A DNA stretch of 64,000 nucleotides from Roseovarius sp. Pro17 (GCF_035599575.1 NZ_CP141179.1:1550001-1614000), one strand, 5' to 3'; counted from the stretch's first letter, positions 7,172-16,253 are shown. Translations and numbers: made by a program. Notes: generated by a model not told the origin, from the letters alone.

Positions 7172-8716
7172 GTGAGCGACGGCATCTTTATCGGCGGCGG
7201 GGGCCCGGACTATTCGCAGCCCCAAAACCTCAGCCTGAAATACGCCAATCGGCACGGCCTGATCGCGGGCGCGACCGGAACAGGCAAGACCGTGACGCTT
7301 CAGATCCTCGCCGAAGGGTTTTCCGCCGCCGGCGTTCCGGTGTTCCTATCGGACGTCAAGGGCGACCTGTCGGGCCTTGCGCAAGCGGGCAGCGAGGGAT
7401 TCAAGCTCCACGATGCCTTCGCCAGCCGCGCGGCCACGATTGGGCTGGACGACTATAGCTATGCGGCCTTTCCCGTTACCTTCTGGGATCTCTTCGGTGT
7501 TGCAGGCCATCCGGTACGCACCACTCTGGCCGAAATGGGGCCGCTCCTGCTGAGCCGCCTGATGGAGCTGAGCGAGGCGCAGGAAGGCATCATGAACATC
7601 GCCTTTCGCGTTGCGGACGAAGAGGGAATGCCGCTGCTGGATCTCAAGGATCTGCAATCTCTGCTAGTCTGGGTCGGCGAGAACCGTGATACCCTGTCGC
7701 TGCGCTATGGCAACGTGTCGATCCAGTCGGTCGGCGCGATCCAGCGCCAGTTGATGGTCTTGGAAAATCAGGGTGGCACGCAGCTGTTCGGCGAACCTGC
7801 ACTGGACCTCGCGGACCTCATGCATGTCGGTGCGGACGGGCGCGGTCAGATCAACATCCTCGCTGCCGACAAGCTGATGGGCGCGCCGCGGCTCTATGCC
7901 ACCTTCCTCTTATGGCTGCTAAGCGAGCTGTTCGAGACGCTTCCCGAAGTCGGCGATCCCGACAAGCCCAAGCTGGTCTTTTTCTTTGATGAGGCGCATC
8001 TTTTATTCGATGACGCGCCCAAGGCGCTGGTCGACAAGGTCGAGCAGGTCGCGCGCCTCATCCGCTCCAAGGGGGTCGGCGTCTATTTCATCACGCAAAA
8101 CCCCGACGACGTCCCCGAGGATATCCTTGGCCAGTTGGGCAATCGGTTCCAGCACGCGCTGCGCGCCTTTACCGCGCGCGACCGCAAGGCGCTCAGCCGC
8201 GCGGCGGAAACCTATCGCCCGAATGAGAGGTTCTCGACTGTCGATGCCATCCGCGACGTCGGCGTTGGCGAGGCGGTGACCTCCATGCTGGAGGACAAGG
8301 GCGTGCCCGGCATCGTCGAGCGTAGTTTGATCCGCCCGCCATCCTCGAAACTAGGGCCGATAGATGATGCCGCCCGCCGCGCCGCCATGCAGGCCTCGCC
8401 GGTGGCGGGCAAATACGACACGCTGATCGACCGCAAATCAGCCTATGAGATCCTCAAGGGCCGCTCGGATCAGGCCGCTGCCGAAGCCGCCCGCGCCGAA
8501 GAAGCCGCAGAAGAGCAATCCGTCGCCGAGCGTGAATTTAACGCAGGCCGCCGCTATTCCGGCGCACGGGTCGAGCGTTCGACCGCGCAGCCGCGCAAGG
8601 GGACCGCGGGCAGCTTTGGCGAGGCGATCACTGGCGCGGTTCTCAAGGAGTTGAAAGGCACGACCGGACGACACATCGTGCGCGGCATCCTTGGCGGTCT
8701 GTTCAAGGGCCGCTAG
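7172..8716 (+). CDS. HerA/YjgR-like ATPase (DUF853 family)
   Basis: About 514 residues. The N-terminus (DGIFIGGGGPDY) and Walker A GATGTGKTVT, with Walker B as VFFFDEAHLLF, identify the DUF853 / YjgR family of the HerA-FtsK superfamily: hexameric P-loop ATPases of uncertain cellular role, often annotated as helicases. The last 100 residues are a charged Ala/Glu/Arg region and a short C-terminal segment. I prefer the GTG at 7172 because TAGGGGA lies 7 bases upstream and family members begin just before the GIFIGGGG segment. An ATG at 7121 would add 17 residues without a good ribosome site. The gene is monocistronic by appearance. Confidence 0.9.
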   Translation: MSDGIFIGGGGPDYSQPQNLSLKYANRHGLIAGATGTGKTVTLQILAEGFSAAGVPVFLSDVKGDLSGLAQAGSEGFKLHDAFASRAATIGLDDYSYAAFPVTFWDLFGVAGHPVRTTLAEMGPLLLSRLMELSEAQEGIMNIAFRVADEEGMPLLDLKDLQSLLVWVGENRDTLSLRYGNVSIQSVGAIQRQLMVLENQGGTQLFGEPALDLADLMHVGADGRGQINILAADKLMGAPRLYATFLLWLLSELFETLPEVGDPDKPKLVFFFDEAHLLFDDAPKALVDKVEQVARLIRSKGVGVYFITQNPDDVPEDILGQLGNRFQHALRAFTARDRKALSRAAETYRPNERFSTVDAIRDVGVGEAVTSMLEDKGVPGIVERSLIRPPSSKLGPIDDAARRAAMQASPVAGKYDTLIDRKSAYEILKGRSDQAAAEAARAEEAAEEQSVAEREFNAGRRYSGARVERSTAQPRKGTAGSFGEAITGAVLKELKGTTGRHIVRGILGGLFKGR

Positions 8717-8801
8717 CCGCATCGGTCGCAACTGGCACTGGCAAAATCTGCGCCATGTGGCTAACCTGTCGTCAAGCAGAAAACAAAAAGGGGCGGCCAC
8801 A

Positions 8802-9383
8802 ATGGCAAGCAGCAAATCGACAGGCGACAAGACGAAAACCAAAGGCCAGAAGCCCAGCCGCGCCAGCGCCATGCCACCCAAGCCACCCGCGCCGCCGCGC
8901 GCGCAGGGCGGCCCGACGACGCTGGTGCCGAAACCGCCGCTGGTGGGCGGCCATCACGCCAATAACCCTGAAAAGCGCGGTAGCGCAGGAGGTCTGGGCG
9001 CAGGTCCGCAGGATTCTGGCGCAACGGATGCGGTGCTTGCAGACGACGACGGCAATATCCCCCTCAAAAAGCAGGAGTTGATAGCGCAGGTTGTCGCACG
9101 CTCGGACGTGGCGAAAAAGCACGCCAAACCGGTGATCGAAGCGATGCTTGCCGTGCTGGGCGATGCCCTGTCCGAAGGTCGCGATCTGAACCTGCAACCC
9201 ATGGGCAAAATCAAGCGTAAACGCATCAAGGACACCGATAAAGCGCGCATCATCGTCGCGAATATCCGCCAATCCAAGGCCGCTGGTGCGGGCTCTGCCA
9301 CAGGCGCCCCGCCGTTGCCCGGCAGCACGCCCGGCAGCATGATCGCACCAGCCAAAGAAGCGGTTGCAGACAGCGAAGAGTGA
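8802..9383 (+). CDS. HU-like DNA-binding protein with long disordered N-terminus
   Basis: A 193-residue protein starting at ATG 8802, preceded by AAAGGGG. Residues 1-85 are rich in Lys, Pro, Gly and Ser and look disordered. Residues from about 90 to 165 resemble the HU/IHF fold: two helices (LKKQELIAQVVARSDV, KPVIEAMLAVLGDAL) and the start of the beta-sheet (LNLQPMGKIKRKRIKD). The DNA-clasping arm seems shortened compared with standard HU. The C-terminus is another Ala/Gly/Pro tail. It is probably a nucleoid-associated protein; the family assignment rests on the helix pattern and is moderately sure. Confidence 0.75.
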   Translation: MASSKSTGDKTKTKGQKPSRASAMPPKPPAPPRAQGGPTTLVPKPPLVGGHHANNPEKRGSAGGLGAGPQDSGATDAVLADDDGNIPLKKQELIAQVVARSDVAKKHAKPVIEAMLAVLGDALSEGRDLNLQPMGKIKRKRIKDTDKARIIVANIRQSKAAGAGSATGAPPLPGSTPGSMIAPAKEAVADSEE

Positions 9384-9401
9384 CGCTAAAAAATGGCCCA
9401 A

Positions 9402-9476
9402 GGGTGATTAGCTCAGTGGTAGAGCGCTTCGTTCACATCGAAGATGTCAGGAGTTCAAATCTCTTATCACCCACCA
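9402..9476 (+). tRNA. tRNA-Val (anticodon CAC)
   Basis: Acceptor arms GGGTGAT and ATCACCC, D-arm AGCTCAGTGGTAGAGC, anticodon stem CTTCG/CGAAG around TTCACAT (anticodon CAC), T-arm with GTTCAAAT, and an encoded CCA. It lies 18 bases after the HU-like gene and just before a phosphatase gene. Confidence 0.95.
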
Positions 9477-9505
9477 TTTTCCAACTATTTGCAACGGCCT
9501 AATCT

Positions 9506-10093
9506 ATGCCCAAAGCACATGTTCCGAACTGGCCAGACATCTGGTTTCTGCGTCATGGCCAGACTGAATGGAACCTTGCCGGGCGCATTCAGGGTCGGCT
9601 GGATTCGCCTCTGACCGCGCTGGGGCGCGCGCAGGCCAATAGCCAGGCGGCACTGATCGCAGACATTGCTGCGCGCGTCGCGACGGGGCCGGGCAACATC
9701 TATGTCTCTCCCCTCGGGCGCGCGCGCGAGACTGCCGCGCTGGCGTTGCCAGAATATGATGCGGTCATCGATCCGCGCCTTGCCGAGATCGACACGGGCG
9801 CTTGGGAGGGGTTGGCGAAGGCGGACCTGCCGCAAGGTTCCAGTGATCTGCTGACCTACGCCGCAGCCCCCGACGGCGAAGGGCTGGAGGAGCTGATCGG
9901 GCGGGTGCGCGGCTTTGCAGAAGAGCTTGCCGGACCCAGCATCATCGTTGCGCATGGCCTTTGGGGGCAGGTCCTGCGCGGTCTGGCCAAGGGCCTGCCG
10001 CAGCAGAACATGGGCGCGCAGGATAATCGTCAAGGCTGCGTCTATCACCTGAGCAATGGGAGCGAGGACGTGCTAGGAAATTTTACCGGATAA
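9506..10093 (+). CDS. Histidine phosphatase family protein (phosphoglycerate mutase-like)
   Basis: A 195-residue protein of the histidine phosphatase superfamily. The phosphate-accepting motif LRHGQTEWN lies near residue 15, SPLGRARETA carries the second Arg, and AHGLWGQ has the second catalytic His. It is a broad group that includes cofactor-dependent phosphoglycerate mutases, CobC and small-molecule phosphatases; the substrate cannot be told from sequence. It is sandwiched between two tRNA-Val genes. The nearby corrinoid operon makes a CobC-like role conceivable, but nothing in the sequence proves it. Confidence 0.88.
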   Translation: MPKAHVPNWPDIWFLRHGQTEWNLAGRIQGRLDSPLTALGRAQANSQAALIADIAARVATGPGNIYVSPLGRARETAALALPEYDAVIDPRLAEIDTGAWEGLAKADLPQGSSDLLTYAAAPDGEGLEELIGRVRGFAEELAGPSIIVAHGLWGQVLRGLAKGLPQQNMGAQDNRQGCVYHLSNGSEDVLGNFTG

Positions 10094-10206
10094 CCGGATA
10101 ATCTCAGCGTAATCAAAGGCTTGCGGTGCGATCCAGATTATCCACCCGCCACGCGCTGTTCACCGCCTCTTGCCAGTGCGCGACAATGGCGTTAGAGCGG
10201 CGGCGA

Positions 10207-10282
<76 letters not shown>

Positions 10283-10439
10283 TAATTACCGGCCTTTTCA
10301 AAGTATTGCGATGTGCTCTTGATATGAGTTCTGTCGCCTTGCACGCGGCATCCCCCACCAAACCTCCATCATGAATTTAGCGCATCGGGATTTTCCCTCT
10401 TTCCCGCATGCCGCACCTGCGCTAGTCAGGCGTTACTTC

Positions 10440-10620
10440 GGTCCGGGCGCTCACACGTCTGGATAATAGGGAACGCGGTGAGGTGCCTTGCACCAACTCC
10501 GTGACTGCCCCCGCAACTGTAGGCGGTGAGCGAAGCCGGATACACGTCACTGCCGCAACGCGCGGCGGGAAGGCCCGGCCCAGCGTTGACCCGCAAGTCA
10601 GGAGACCTGCCGAGGTGTTC
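10440..10620 (+). ncRNA. Cobalamin (adenosylcobalamin) riboswitch
   Basis: The conserved blocks of the B12-sensing RNA appear in order: GGGAACGCGGTG near 10469, a gacTGCCCCCGCAACTGTA block near 10503, GAAGCCGGA near 10532, CACTGC near 10548, GCGGGAAGGC near 10565, and GACCCGCAAGTCAGGAGACC near 10588. It precedes a five-gene corrinoid uptake operon by about 150 bases, so it is expected to switch the operon off when adenosylcobalamin is plentiful. Confidence 0.95.
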
Positions 10621-10659
10621 ACCCTGTCCGGACGCGGGGAGCGTCACGGTCAACGGATT

Positions 10660-10695
10660 CTTCCGGTGTGGTGGCATTCTCGCCGCCTGCGGAAG
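10660..10695 (+). promoter_or_regulatory. Hairpin between riboswitch and receptor gene, possible expression platform
   Basis: CTTCCG (10660-10665) pairs with CGGAAG (10690-10695), with GC-rich inner sequence. There is no strong T-run after it, so it may act in translation control or mRNA stability rather than as a classic terminator. It is a weak assignment. Confidence 0.3.
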
Positions 10696-10766
10696 GGTCA
10701 AAACGTCTCTTTCGCATGCATATCCAACACCTGCATCGCCCGCATCGGGCGAGTCCGGAGACGCAT

Positions 10767-12566
10767 ATGAAACGTGTTTTACTGACCACCACCATCCTCA
10801 CCGGCGCGCTCAGCGCCACCGCCGCCACAGCACAGCAAACCTACGACCTCGGCACGATCGTGCTGTCGTCCAGCCTCAGCCCGGTCGAGAGGGGCCGCAC
10901 CGGCGCCACTGTCGAAGTGCTGGAGGGCGAGCAAGCAGGCGGCAACGACACCTCCGTCATCAACCGCCTCGATCGTCTGCCCGGTGTTAGTTCTACGTCC
11001 AATGGCGGCCTCGGCAACTTGGGTACGATCCAGATTCGCGGCCTGCCGGCGCGCTATGTAGGCGTGCGGATCAACGGAATCGACGTGGCCGATCCGTCGA
11101 ACACGCAAAACCAGTTTAACTTTGGCGGTCTTACCGCTTCGGGGATTGGCCGGATCGAAGTTCTGAAAGGGTCACAATCGGCGCTCTATGGGTCCGAGGC
11201 AATTGCTGGTGTCGTCGATATCACGACGTATCGCCCTGAAAAACTGGGGTTCTCGGGACAGGCTCAAGCCGAGGGTGGCAGTTTTGGCACTTATTCCGGG
11301 ACGCTCAGCGGCGGCTATCGCTCTGAACGCGGCTATATCGCGCTGAGCTATGGCCACGTCCAGACCGACGGCATTTCGGCGCAGGCGTTCAACACGGAGA
11401 AGGACGGTTTCGAGCAGACCACCGTCGACATGACCGGTGAATATGACGTCACCGAAACGCTGACCATCGGCGGCGCGTTACACTACCGCGACGGTGAAAT
11501 TGACATCGACCGTAGTCGGTTCACCAATGATGCCAGTGGCATCAACTATTATACCGAGCAGGGCGCGCGCATTTTTGCCACGCTACAATCTGGCGCGGTG
11601 ACGCATACGCTGAGCTACAGCTATTTCGATATTGACCGTGACGATCCAACCGGTTTCACCACCACCTTCACCGGCGAGCGGCACAACATCGCCTATCTCG
11701 GCAGTGCCGAGTTGGGTGGGCGCACAGTGCTAAACTTCGGCATTGATCATACCGAAGAAAAATTCACCTCTGGCCCCGCGCGTGGATCCGAGGATGACAC
11801 CGCCCTTCAGGCCGAACTGCTAGTGGCTGCGAGCGACCGGGTCGATATCTCGGCCGCGCTGCGCTACGACGACGATTCCAGTTTTGGCGGCAAGACGACG
11901 GGCCGTCTAGCTGCGGTCTGGCGTCCGGTCGAAGATATCGCATTCCGCGCGGTGATCGGCACCGGCTATCGTGCGCCATCGCTTTACGAGCGGTTCGGCC
12001 CCTTCGGCCTTGCCACGTTAACGCCAGAGGAGAGCCGCAGCTACGAAATGGGCGTCGAAAAGACGTTCGGCGATCTTGGCTATGCCAAAGCGACAGTCTT
12101 CTATACCGAAATTGACGATTTGATCGAATTCGCGGGCGCCTCTTACAATCAGGTGCCGGGCACGACGAAATCACGGGGTTTCGAGCTGTCGGGCGAATAT
12201 GCGCTGAATGCGGCGGTCTCGGTTTTCGGGGCCTATACCTATACGAACGCAACGACCGACGGCGCTCGGTTGGCCCGCACGCCCAAACATGACCTCGTCG
12301 TTGGGGTGCAGAGCGATTTCACCGACCGTTTCTCGGGCTATGTTGATGTGCGCCATGTCGCCGACGTGGAGCCGTCTGCGTTTTCGCCCGTGGGCAACAA
12401 GGTGGGTGCCTACACGCTGGTCGGCGCTGGCGTCAGCTATGACGTAAGCCCGAACGCCCAGCTTTACCTGCGTCTCGAAAACCTCTTTGACGAGGATTAC
12501 GAGACGGCAGGTGGCTATAATCAGCCGGGCCGCGCAGCCTATGTTGGGCTTCGTGCGAACTTCTGA
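10767..12566 (+). CDS. TonB-dependent corrinoid receptor, BtuB-like
   Basis: A 599-residue outer-membrane beta-barrel. A signal peptide (about residues 1-22, ending ATAQQ) is followed by a TonB-box-like segment (DLGTIVLSSS), the plug domain (about 45-150, including GGLGNLGTIQIRGLP and EVLKGSQSALYGSEAIAGVV) and the barrel, which ends in Phe. It would import cobalamin or cobinamide with TonB energy. The start at 10767 has CGGAGA upstream and begins the signal peptide. The upstream riboswitch and downstream BtuF/C/D and CbiZ genes give the substrate; sequence alone says only TonB receptor of the BtuB/FepA class. Confidence 0.92.
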   Translation: MKRVLLTTTILTGALSATAATAQQTYDLGTIVLSSSLSPVERGRTGATVEVLEGEQAGGNDTSVINRLDRLPGVSSTSNGGLGNLGTIQIRGLPARYVGVRINGIDVADPSNTQNQFNFGGLTASGIGRIEVLKGSQSALYGSEAIAGVVDITTYRPEKLGFSGQAQAEGGSFGTYSGTLSGGYRSERGYIALSYGHVQTDGISAQAFNTEKDGFEQTTVDMTGEYDVTETLTIGGALHYRDGEIDIDRSRFTNDASGINYYTEQGARIFATLQSGAVTHTLSYSYFDIDRDDPTGFTTTFTGERHNIAYLGSAELGGRTVLNFGIDHTEEKFTSGPARGSEDDTALQAELLVAASDRVDISAALRYDDDSSFGGKTTGRLAAVWRPVEDIAFRAVIGTGYRAPSLYERFGPFGLATLTPEESRSYEMGVEKTFGDLGYAKATVFYTEIDDLIEFAGASYNQVPGTTKSRGFELSGEYALNAAVSVFGAYTYTNATTDGARLARTPKHDLVVGVQSDFTDRFSGYVDVRHVADVEPSAFSPVGNKVGAYTLVGAGVSYDVSPNAQLYLRLENLFDEDYETAGGYNQPGRAAYVGLRANF

Positions 12567-13449
12567 TCGCATATGCACCTTCGCTGCGTCCGCACTTTTC
12601 GCGGGCGCGGCACTGGCATTCAGCGCTCCACCTGTGCTGGCTGAGGCGCCACGACGCGTCGTGTCGATCAACCTTTGCACTGATCAGTTGGCAATGCTGC
12701 TCGCTGGTGAAGGGCAGCTGATTTCGGTCAGCCGGATCGCGCTGGATCGGCGCGCATCGGCCATGGCGGACGAGGCGGCGCACTACGTTATCAACTCTGG
12801 CCGCGCCGAGGAGGTGCATGTGATGCGCCCCGATCTGGTGGTCGCGGGTGTCTATACCTCGCGCGATACTGTCGCGATGCTGCGCCGCCTCGGGATCGAG
12901 GTCGTGCTGTTTGATATCGTCGAGTCGCTGGACGAAGTGCGCACCCGCATCACTGAAATGGGCGAGGCGCTGGGGCGGCAGGCCGAGGCTCAGAAAATGG
13001 TCGCGCGTTTCGATGCCGACTTGGCAGCAATGCGTGACGACGATGGACCCGATGAGAACGCGCCACGCGCCGCGCTTTATTATGCCAACGGCTATACATC
13101 GGGCAAAAATTCACTGGCCAACGACATCCTTGCCGCTGCTGGTCTGCGCAACGCGCCCGCTGAGGCGGGGTATGCCTGGGGCAAGCTTCCGCTGGAAATC
13201 CTTACGATGATTGACCCCGATCTGGTCATCACCTCGCGGCGCTACCCCGGCGGCAGCCGCGCCGAAGAGGTCATGGATCATCCGGTCGTCAATGCATTGC
13301 GCGGGCAGGCAGTCAGCGCGGCGCTGACAGATCAGGACTGGGTCTGCGGCACGCCCTTCGTGCTGCGTGCAATTAGCGACATGTCCGCCGCGCGCCGCCG
13401 CGTCGAGGCCGACGAACCCGAGACCACCAAATCCGAGGCCGGAGGATGA
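12541..13449 (+). CDS. Periplasmic corrinoid-binding protein, BtuF-like
   Basis: A 302-residue ABC-transporter substrate-binding protein of the PeriplasmicBP_2 (helical backbone) class. After a signal peptide ending near LAEAPRR comes RVVSINLCTDQLAMLL, typical for BtuF/FepB-type binders, and later MRPDLVVAGVYTS. The start overlaps the receptor gene's end by 26 bases. It would pass corrinoid from the outer-membrane receptor to the BtuCD transporter. The stop overlaps the next gene by 4 bases. Confidence 0.9.
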   Translation: MLGFVRTSDRICTFAASALFAGAALAFSAPPVLAEAPRRVVSINLCTDQLAMLLAGEGQLISVSRIALDRRASAMADEAAHYVINSGRAEEVHVMRPDLVVAGVYTSRDTVAMLRRLGIEVVLFDIVESLDEVRTRITEMGEALGRQAEAQKMVARFDADLAAMRDDDGPDENAPRAALYYANGYTSGKNSLANDILAAAGLRNAPAEAGYAWGKLPLEILTMIDPDLVITSRRYPGGSRAEEVMDHPVVNALRGQAVSAALTDQDWVCGTPFVLRAISDMSAARRRVEADEPETTKSEAGG

Positions 13450-14429
13450 GCCGGGTGATGATCCCTCTAACAGTGGCGACCGCAATCCTGTTCGCTGCGT
13501 CGCTGCTAATCGGCCCCGCAGAACTGAGCTTGGGTGATAGCCTGACCGCGCTCTGGCAGGGCGGCGACGGTCCCATCGCAATGGTCATGCGTCAGATCCG
13601 TTTGCCGCGCGCCATCCTTGCGCTGATGATCGGCGCCAGCCTCGGCCTCTCGGGCGCCGCGATGCAGGGCTATCTGCGCAATCCTCTGGCCGAGCCGGGG
13701 CTGATCGGTGTGTCCGGCTCTGCTGCCCTTGGCGCGGTTCTGGCTATTCAGACCGGGCTGGCGGCCGCCTATACGCTGGGCCTGCCACTGGCGGCGCTGG
13801 CGGGCGCGCTGGGTGGCGTCGTGCTGGTCATGGCGCTGGCCGGACCACGCGGCGGGGCGCTGACACTGATCCTTGCGGGTATCGCCATATCAGCGCTGGC
13901 GGGCGCGCTGACGTCCTTGGTGCTGAACCTTTCGCCCAATCCTTTTGCCGCGAACGAGATCGTGTTCTGGATGATGGGCTCGCTCTCGGATCGCTCGATG
14001 GTGCATGTGTGGCTGGCACTGCCGCTGATGGCCATCGGCTGGGTACTGCTGGGCACTCTGGGGCGCGGCCTAGACGCGTTGACGTTGGGTGAGGATGCGG
14101 CTGGCGCGATGGGCATCCGCCTCAGCCGCATGCGGCTGGTGCTGGTCATCGGTACCGCCTGCGTCGTCGGCGCCGGGACGGCGGTGGCGGGTGCCATCGG
14201 TTTTGTCGGTCTGGTCGTGCCGCACGTACTGCGCCCCCTGGTGGGTGCGCGGCCCTCGCGCCTGTTGTGGGCGTCCGCACTCGGCGGCGCGATCATGCTG
14301 CTGACCGCCGATATCGCCGTGCGCCTGATCCTGCCCACGCAGGATCTAAAGCTGGGCGTTCTGACCGCCATCGTCGGCGCACCGGTGTTCCTGCACCTCA
14401 TATTCAAGACGCGGAAGGACGGGATATGA
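13446..14429 (+). CDS. Corrinoid ABC transporter permease, BtuC/FecCD family
   Basis: A 327-residue integral inner-membrane protein of the FecCD family with about 9-10 hydrophobic segments. Family motifs are visible: RLPRAILALMIGASLGLSGAAMQG near residues 50-75 and GFVGLVVPHVLR near residue 255. It forms the channel half of a BtuC2D2 transporter. It overlaps its neighbours by 4 bases on both sides, so the operon is tightly coupled. Confidence 0.93.
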   Translation: MSRVMIPLTVATAILFAASLLIGPAELSLGDSLTALWQGGDGPIAMVMRQIRLPRAILALMIGASLGLSGAAMQGYLRNPLAEPGLIGVSGSAALGAVLAIQTGLAAAYTLGLPLAALAGALGGVVLVMALAGPRGGALTLILAGIAISALAGALTSLVLNLSPNPFAANEIVFWMMGSLSDRSMVHVWLALPLMAIGWVLLGTLGRGLDALTLGEDAAGAMGIRLSRMRLVLVIGTACVVGAGTAVAGAIGFVGLVVPHVLRPLVGARPSRLLWASALGGAIMLLTADIAVRLILPTQDLKLGVLTAIVGAPVFLHLIFKTRKDGI

Positions 14430-15187
14430 GTCTTCTGACGCTTGACCACTTTGGCGTCACGCTGCGCGGTCGCACCATACTCAATGACATCAACCTCCAG
14501 ATACAGGAGGGCGAATTCGTCGGCCTGATCGGTCCCAACGGCGCGGGCAAGACAACATTGATGCGCGCCGCACTGGGCCTGATACCCAGCACGGGCCGCA
14601 GTTCGCTCGCTGCCCTGGCACCGCGCGCGCGGGCCAAATGCGCGGCTTGGATGCCGCAGGCGCGCGAAATTGCGTGGCCCGTCACAGTCGAAACGTTGGT
14701 GATGCTGGGCCGCGTGCCGCATCTGGGCGCTGGCCAGCGTGCCGCGCCCGAGGATCACTTCGCAACCGAGGCCGCGATAGACCGCATGGGGCTGGAGCCG
14801 CTGCGCCATCGCGCGGCCACGCGTCTGTCGGGCGGCGAAACGGCGCGCGCGTTGATCGCGCGGGCACTGGCGCAAGACACACCGCTGCTGATGGCGGATG
14901 AGCCGACAGCGGGCCTTGACCCCGCGCATCAGATTTCCACGATGGAGACGTTCGCGGCGCTCGCCGCCCAAGGCAAATCGTGCCTCGTGTCGCTGCACGA
15001 TCTGGGCCTTGCCGTGCGCCATTGCACACGGTTGATCCTGCTCGCGCCCGACGGTGATCTGGCGGCCGATGGCGCGCCCGGTGACGTGCTGACGCCCGAG
15101 CGGCTGGATGCTGTGTTCGGCATCGCCGCCGCGTTTTGCGACGGCGAGGATGGGCCGTTGTTCCAGCCGTTGCGCGTGACGCGATGA
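14426..15187 (+). CDS. Corrinoid ABC transporter ATP-binding protein, BtuD-like
   Basis: A 253-residue ABC ATPase. Walker A GPNGAGKTT lies near residue 36, the signature LSGGE near 133, Walker B LLMADEPTAGLDP near 155, and the switch His in SLHDLGLA. It energises the BtuC-like permease. The ATG at 14426 overlaps the permease stop (ATGA); a longer frame upstream exists but lacks a ribosome site. In this position it is the BtuD partner. Confidence 0.93.
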   Translation: MSLLTLDHFGVTLRGRTILNDINLQIQEGEFVGLIGPNGAGKTTLMRAALGLIPSTGRSSLAALAPRARAKCAAWMPQAREIAWPVTVETLVMLGRVPHLGAGQRAAPEDHFATEAAIDRMGLEPLRHRAATRLSGGETARALIARALAQDTPLLMADEPTAGLDPAHQISTMETFAALAAQGKSCLVSLHDLGLAVRHCTRLILLAPDGDLAADGAPGDVLTPERLDAVFGIAAAFCDGEDGPLFQPLRVTR

Positions 15188-15846
15188 TGGCACTAACTCT
15201 GGACACGCCGTGGCTTGAATTCGATCTGGGCGGCCAGATGCGGGTGCTAAGCTGGGCCATCAACCGCCCCGGCCTTGTTACAGCGCGCCGCATCCTCTGG
15301 CGTGAGGTGCGCAATGCCGACCTGCCGCCGGATCTGGACGTGCCGACTTGGCTACATGGCGCGCTAAAGGCGCGCGGCGCGCTGGATGCGGTGACGTTCC
15401 TAACCTCGCGCGATATCGTTCACCACCATGTCGCAGAGGCACAGGTCGAGGATGTCACCGCCTGCGCTGTCGCCACCGTGGGCCTGTCGAACGCCGAGCG
15501 GATCGGTCACCGTCTTGACCGCAGCGGGCACAGCTGGGGCACGATCAACGTGGCGCTGCGCCTGAATGCAGGGCAGGGCGGAGGCCTGACCGACTCGGCA
15601 ATGATCGAGGCGCTTAGCATCGCCGCATCCGCACGCACCGCAGCCGTGATGGAGGTCGGGCTGGACTTGCCCACAGGGCGCGCGACGGGCACCGGAACAG
15701 ACTGCATCGCCGTTGCCGCACTACCGGGCGATATGGCCTTTGCCGGGATGCACACCGCGCTGGGACAGGCGGCCGGGCAGGCGGTCTACACCGCCGTGCA
15801 CGCCGGGGCGCAGGAGTGGATGCAGACCGTTCGACCGGCCCTCTAA
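15184..15846 (+). CDS. cbiZ: Adenosylcobinamide amidohydrolase CbiZ
   Basis: A 220-residue cytoplasmic enzyme of the CbiZ family. Family features include WAINRPGL near the N-terminus, a mid-protein FLTSRD, and GTGTDCIAVA near residue 175. CbiZ cleaves the aminopropanol side arm of adenosylcobinamide (and can attack pseudo-B12) to give adenosylcobyric acid, which re-enters cobalamin synthesis. It overlaps the ATPase gene by 4 bases; a second ATG 3 bases later is equally possible. Its presence shows that the operon salvages incomplete corrinoids, not only vitamin B12. Confidence 0.9.
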   Translation: MMALTLDTPWLEFDLGGQMRVLSWAINRPGLVTARRILWREVRNADLPPDLDVPTWLHGALKARGALDAVTFLTSRDIVHHHVAEAQVEDVTACAVATVGLSNAERIGHRLDRSGHSWGTINVALRLNAGQGGGLTDSAMIEALSIAASARTAAVMEVGLDLPTGRATGTGTDCIAVAALPGDMAFAGMHTALGQAAGQAVYTAVHAGAQEWMQTVRPAL

Positions 15847-15961
15847 GCGGCGCTTGGTTTGCTGCAATTGGCAATAAACTGGCGCTTGACGCCCCGCGCG
15901 TCGCCGACTAAAGACTGGCCAGCGTGGACAGGACGAGCCGTCTTGAAAGCGCATGCAGTGG

Positions 15962-16038
15962 GCGGTTGTAGCTCAGTTGGTTAGAGTACCGGCCTGTCAC
16001 GCCGGGGGTCGCGGGTTCGAGTCCCGTCAACCGCGCCA
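15962..16038 (+). tRNA. tRNA-Asp (anticodon GTC), copy 1
   Basis: Acceptor GCGGTTG/CAACCGC, D-arm AGCTCAGTTGGTTAGAGT, anticodon stem CCGGC/GCCGG around CTGTCAC (anticodon GTC), T-arm GGGTTCGAGTCCC, encoded CCA. Confidence 0.96.
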
Positions 16039-16176
16039 CCGCTGCATTTCACCTGATGACATGTGCAACATGCGCGTGACTGGGCAAACCCCGTGACAAA
16101 AAGTACCGCGAAGCGCGTAAACACCGCTTTTCGGCATTGACGGGTCAGGCAGCCTCAATTACTCACAGCTTCATGC

Positions 16177-16253
16177 GCGGTTGTAGCTCAGTTGGTTAGA
16201 GTACCGGCCTGTCACGCCGGGGGTCGCGGGTTCGAGTCCCGTCAACCGCGCCA
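16177..16253 (+). tRNA. tRNA-Asp (anticodon GTC), copy 2
   Basis: Identical over its 77 bases to the copy at 15962, which ends 138 bases upstream. Probably co-transcribed. Confidence 0.96.

Noticed and set aside
6730..7458. A 242-residue plus-strand open frame overlapping the HerA-like ATPase
   Set aside because: It runs through the divergent promoter region and the ATPase N-terminus in another frame, and its composition is Arg/Gly/Pro rich without any family motif.
13769..15193. A 474-residue minus-strand open frame opposite the BtuC/BtuD genes
   Set aside because: It is antisense to two clear ABC-transporter genes with full motifs, and such long frames are common in GC-rich DNA.
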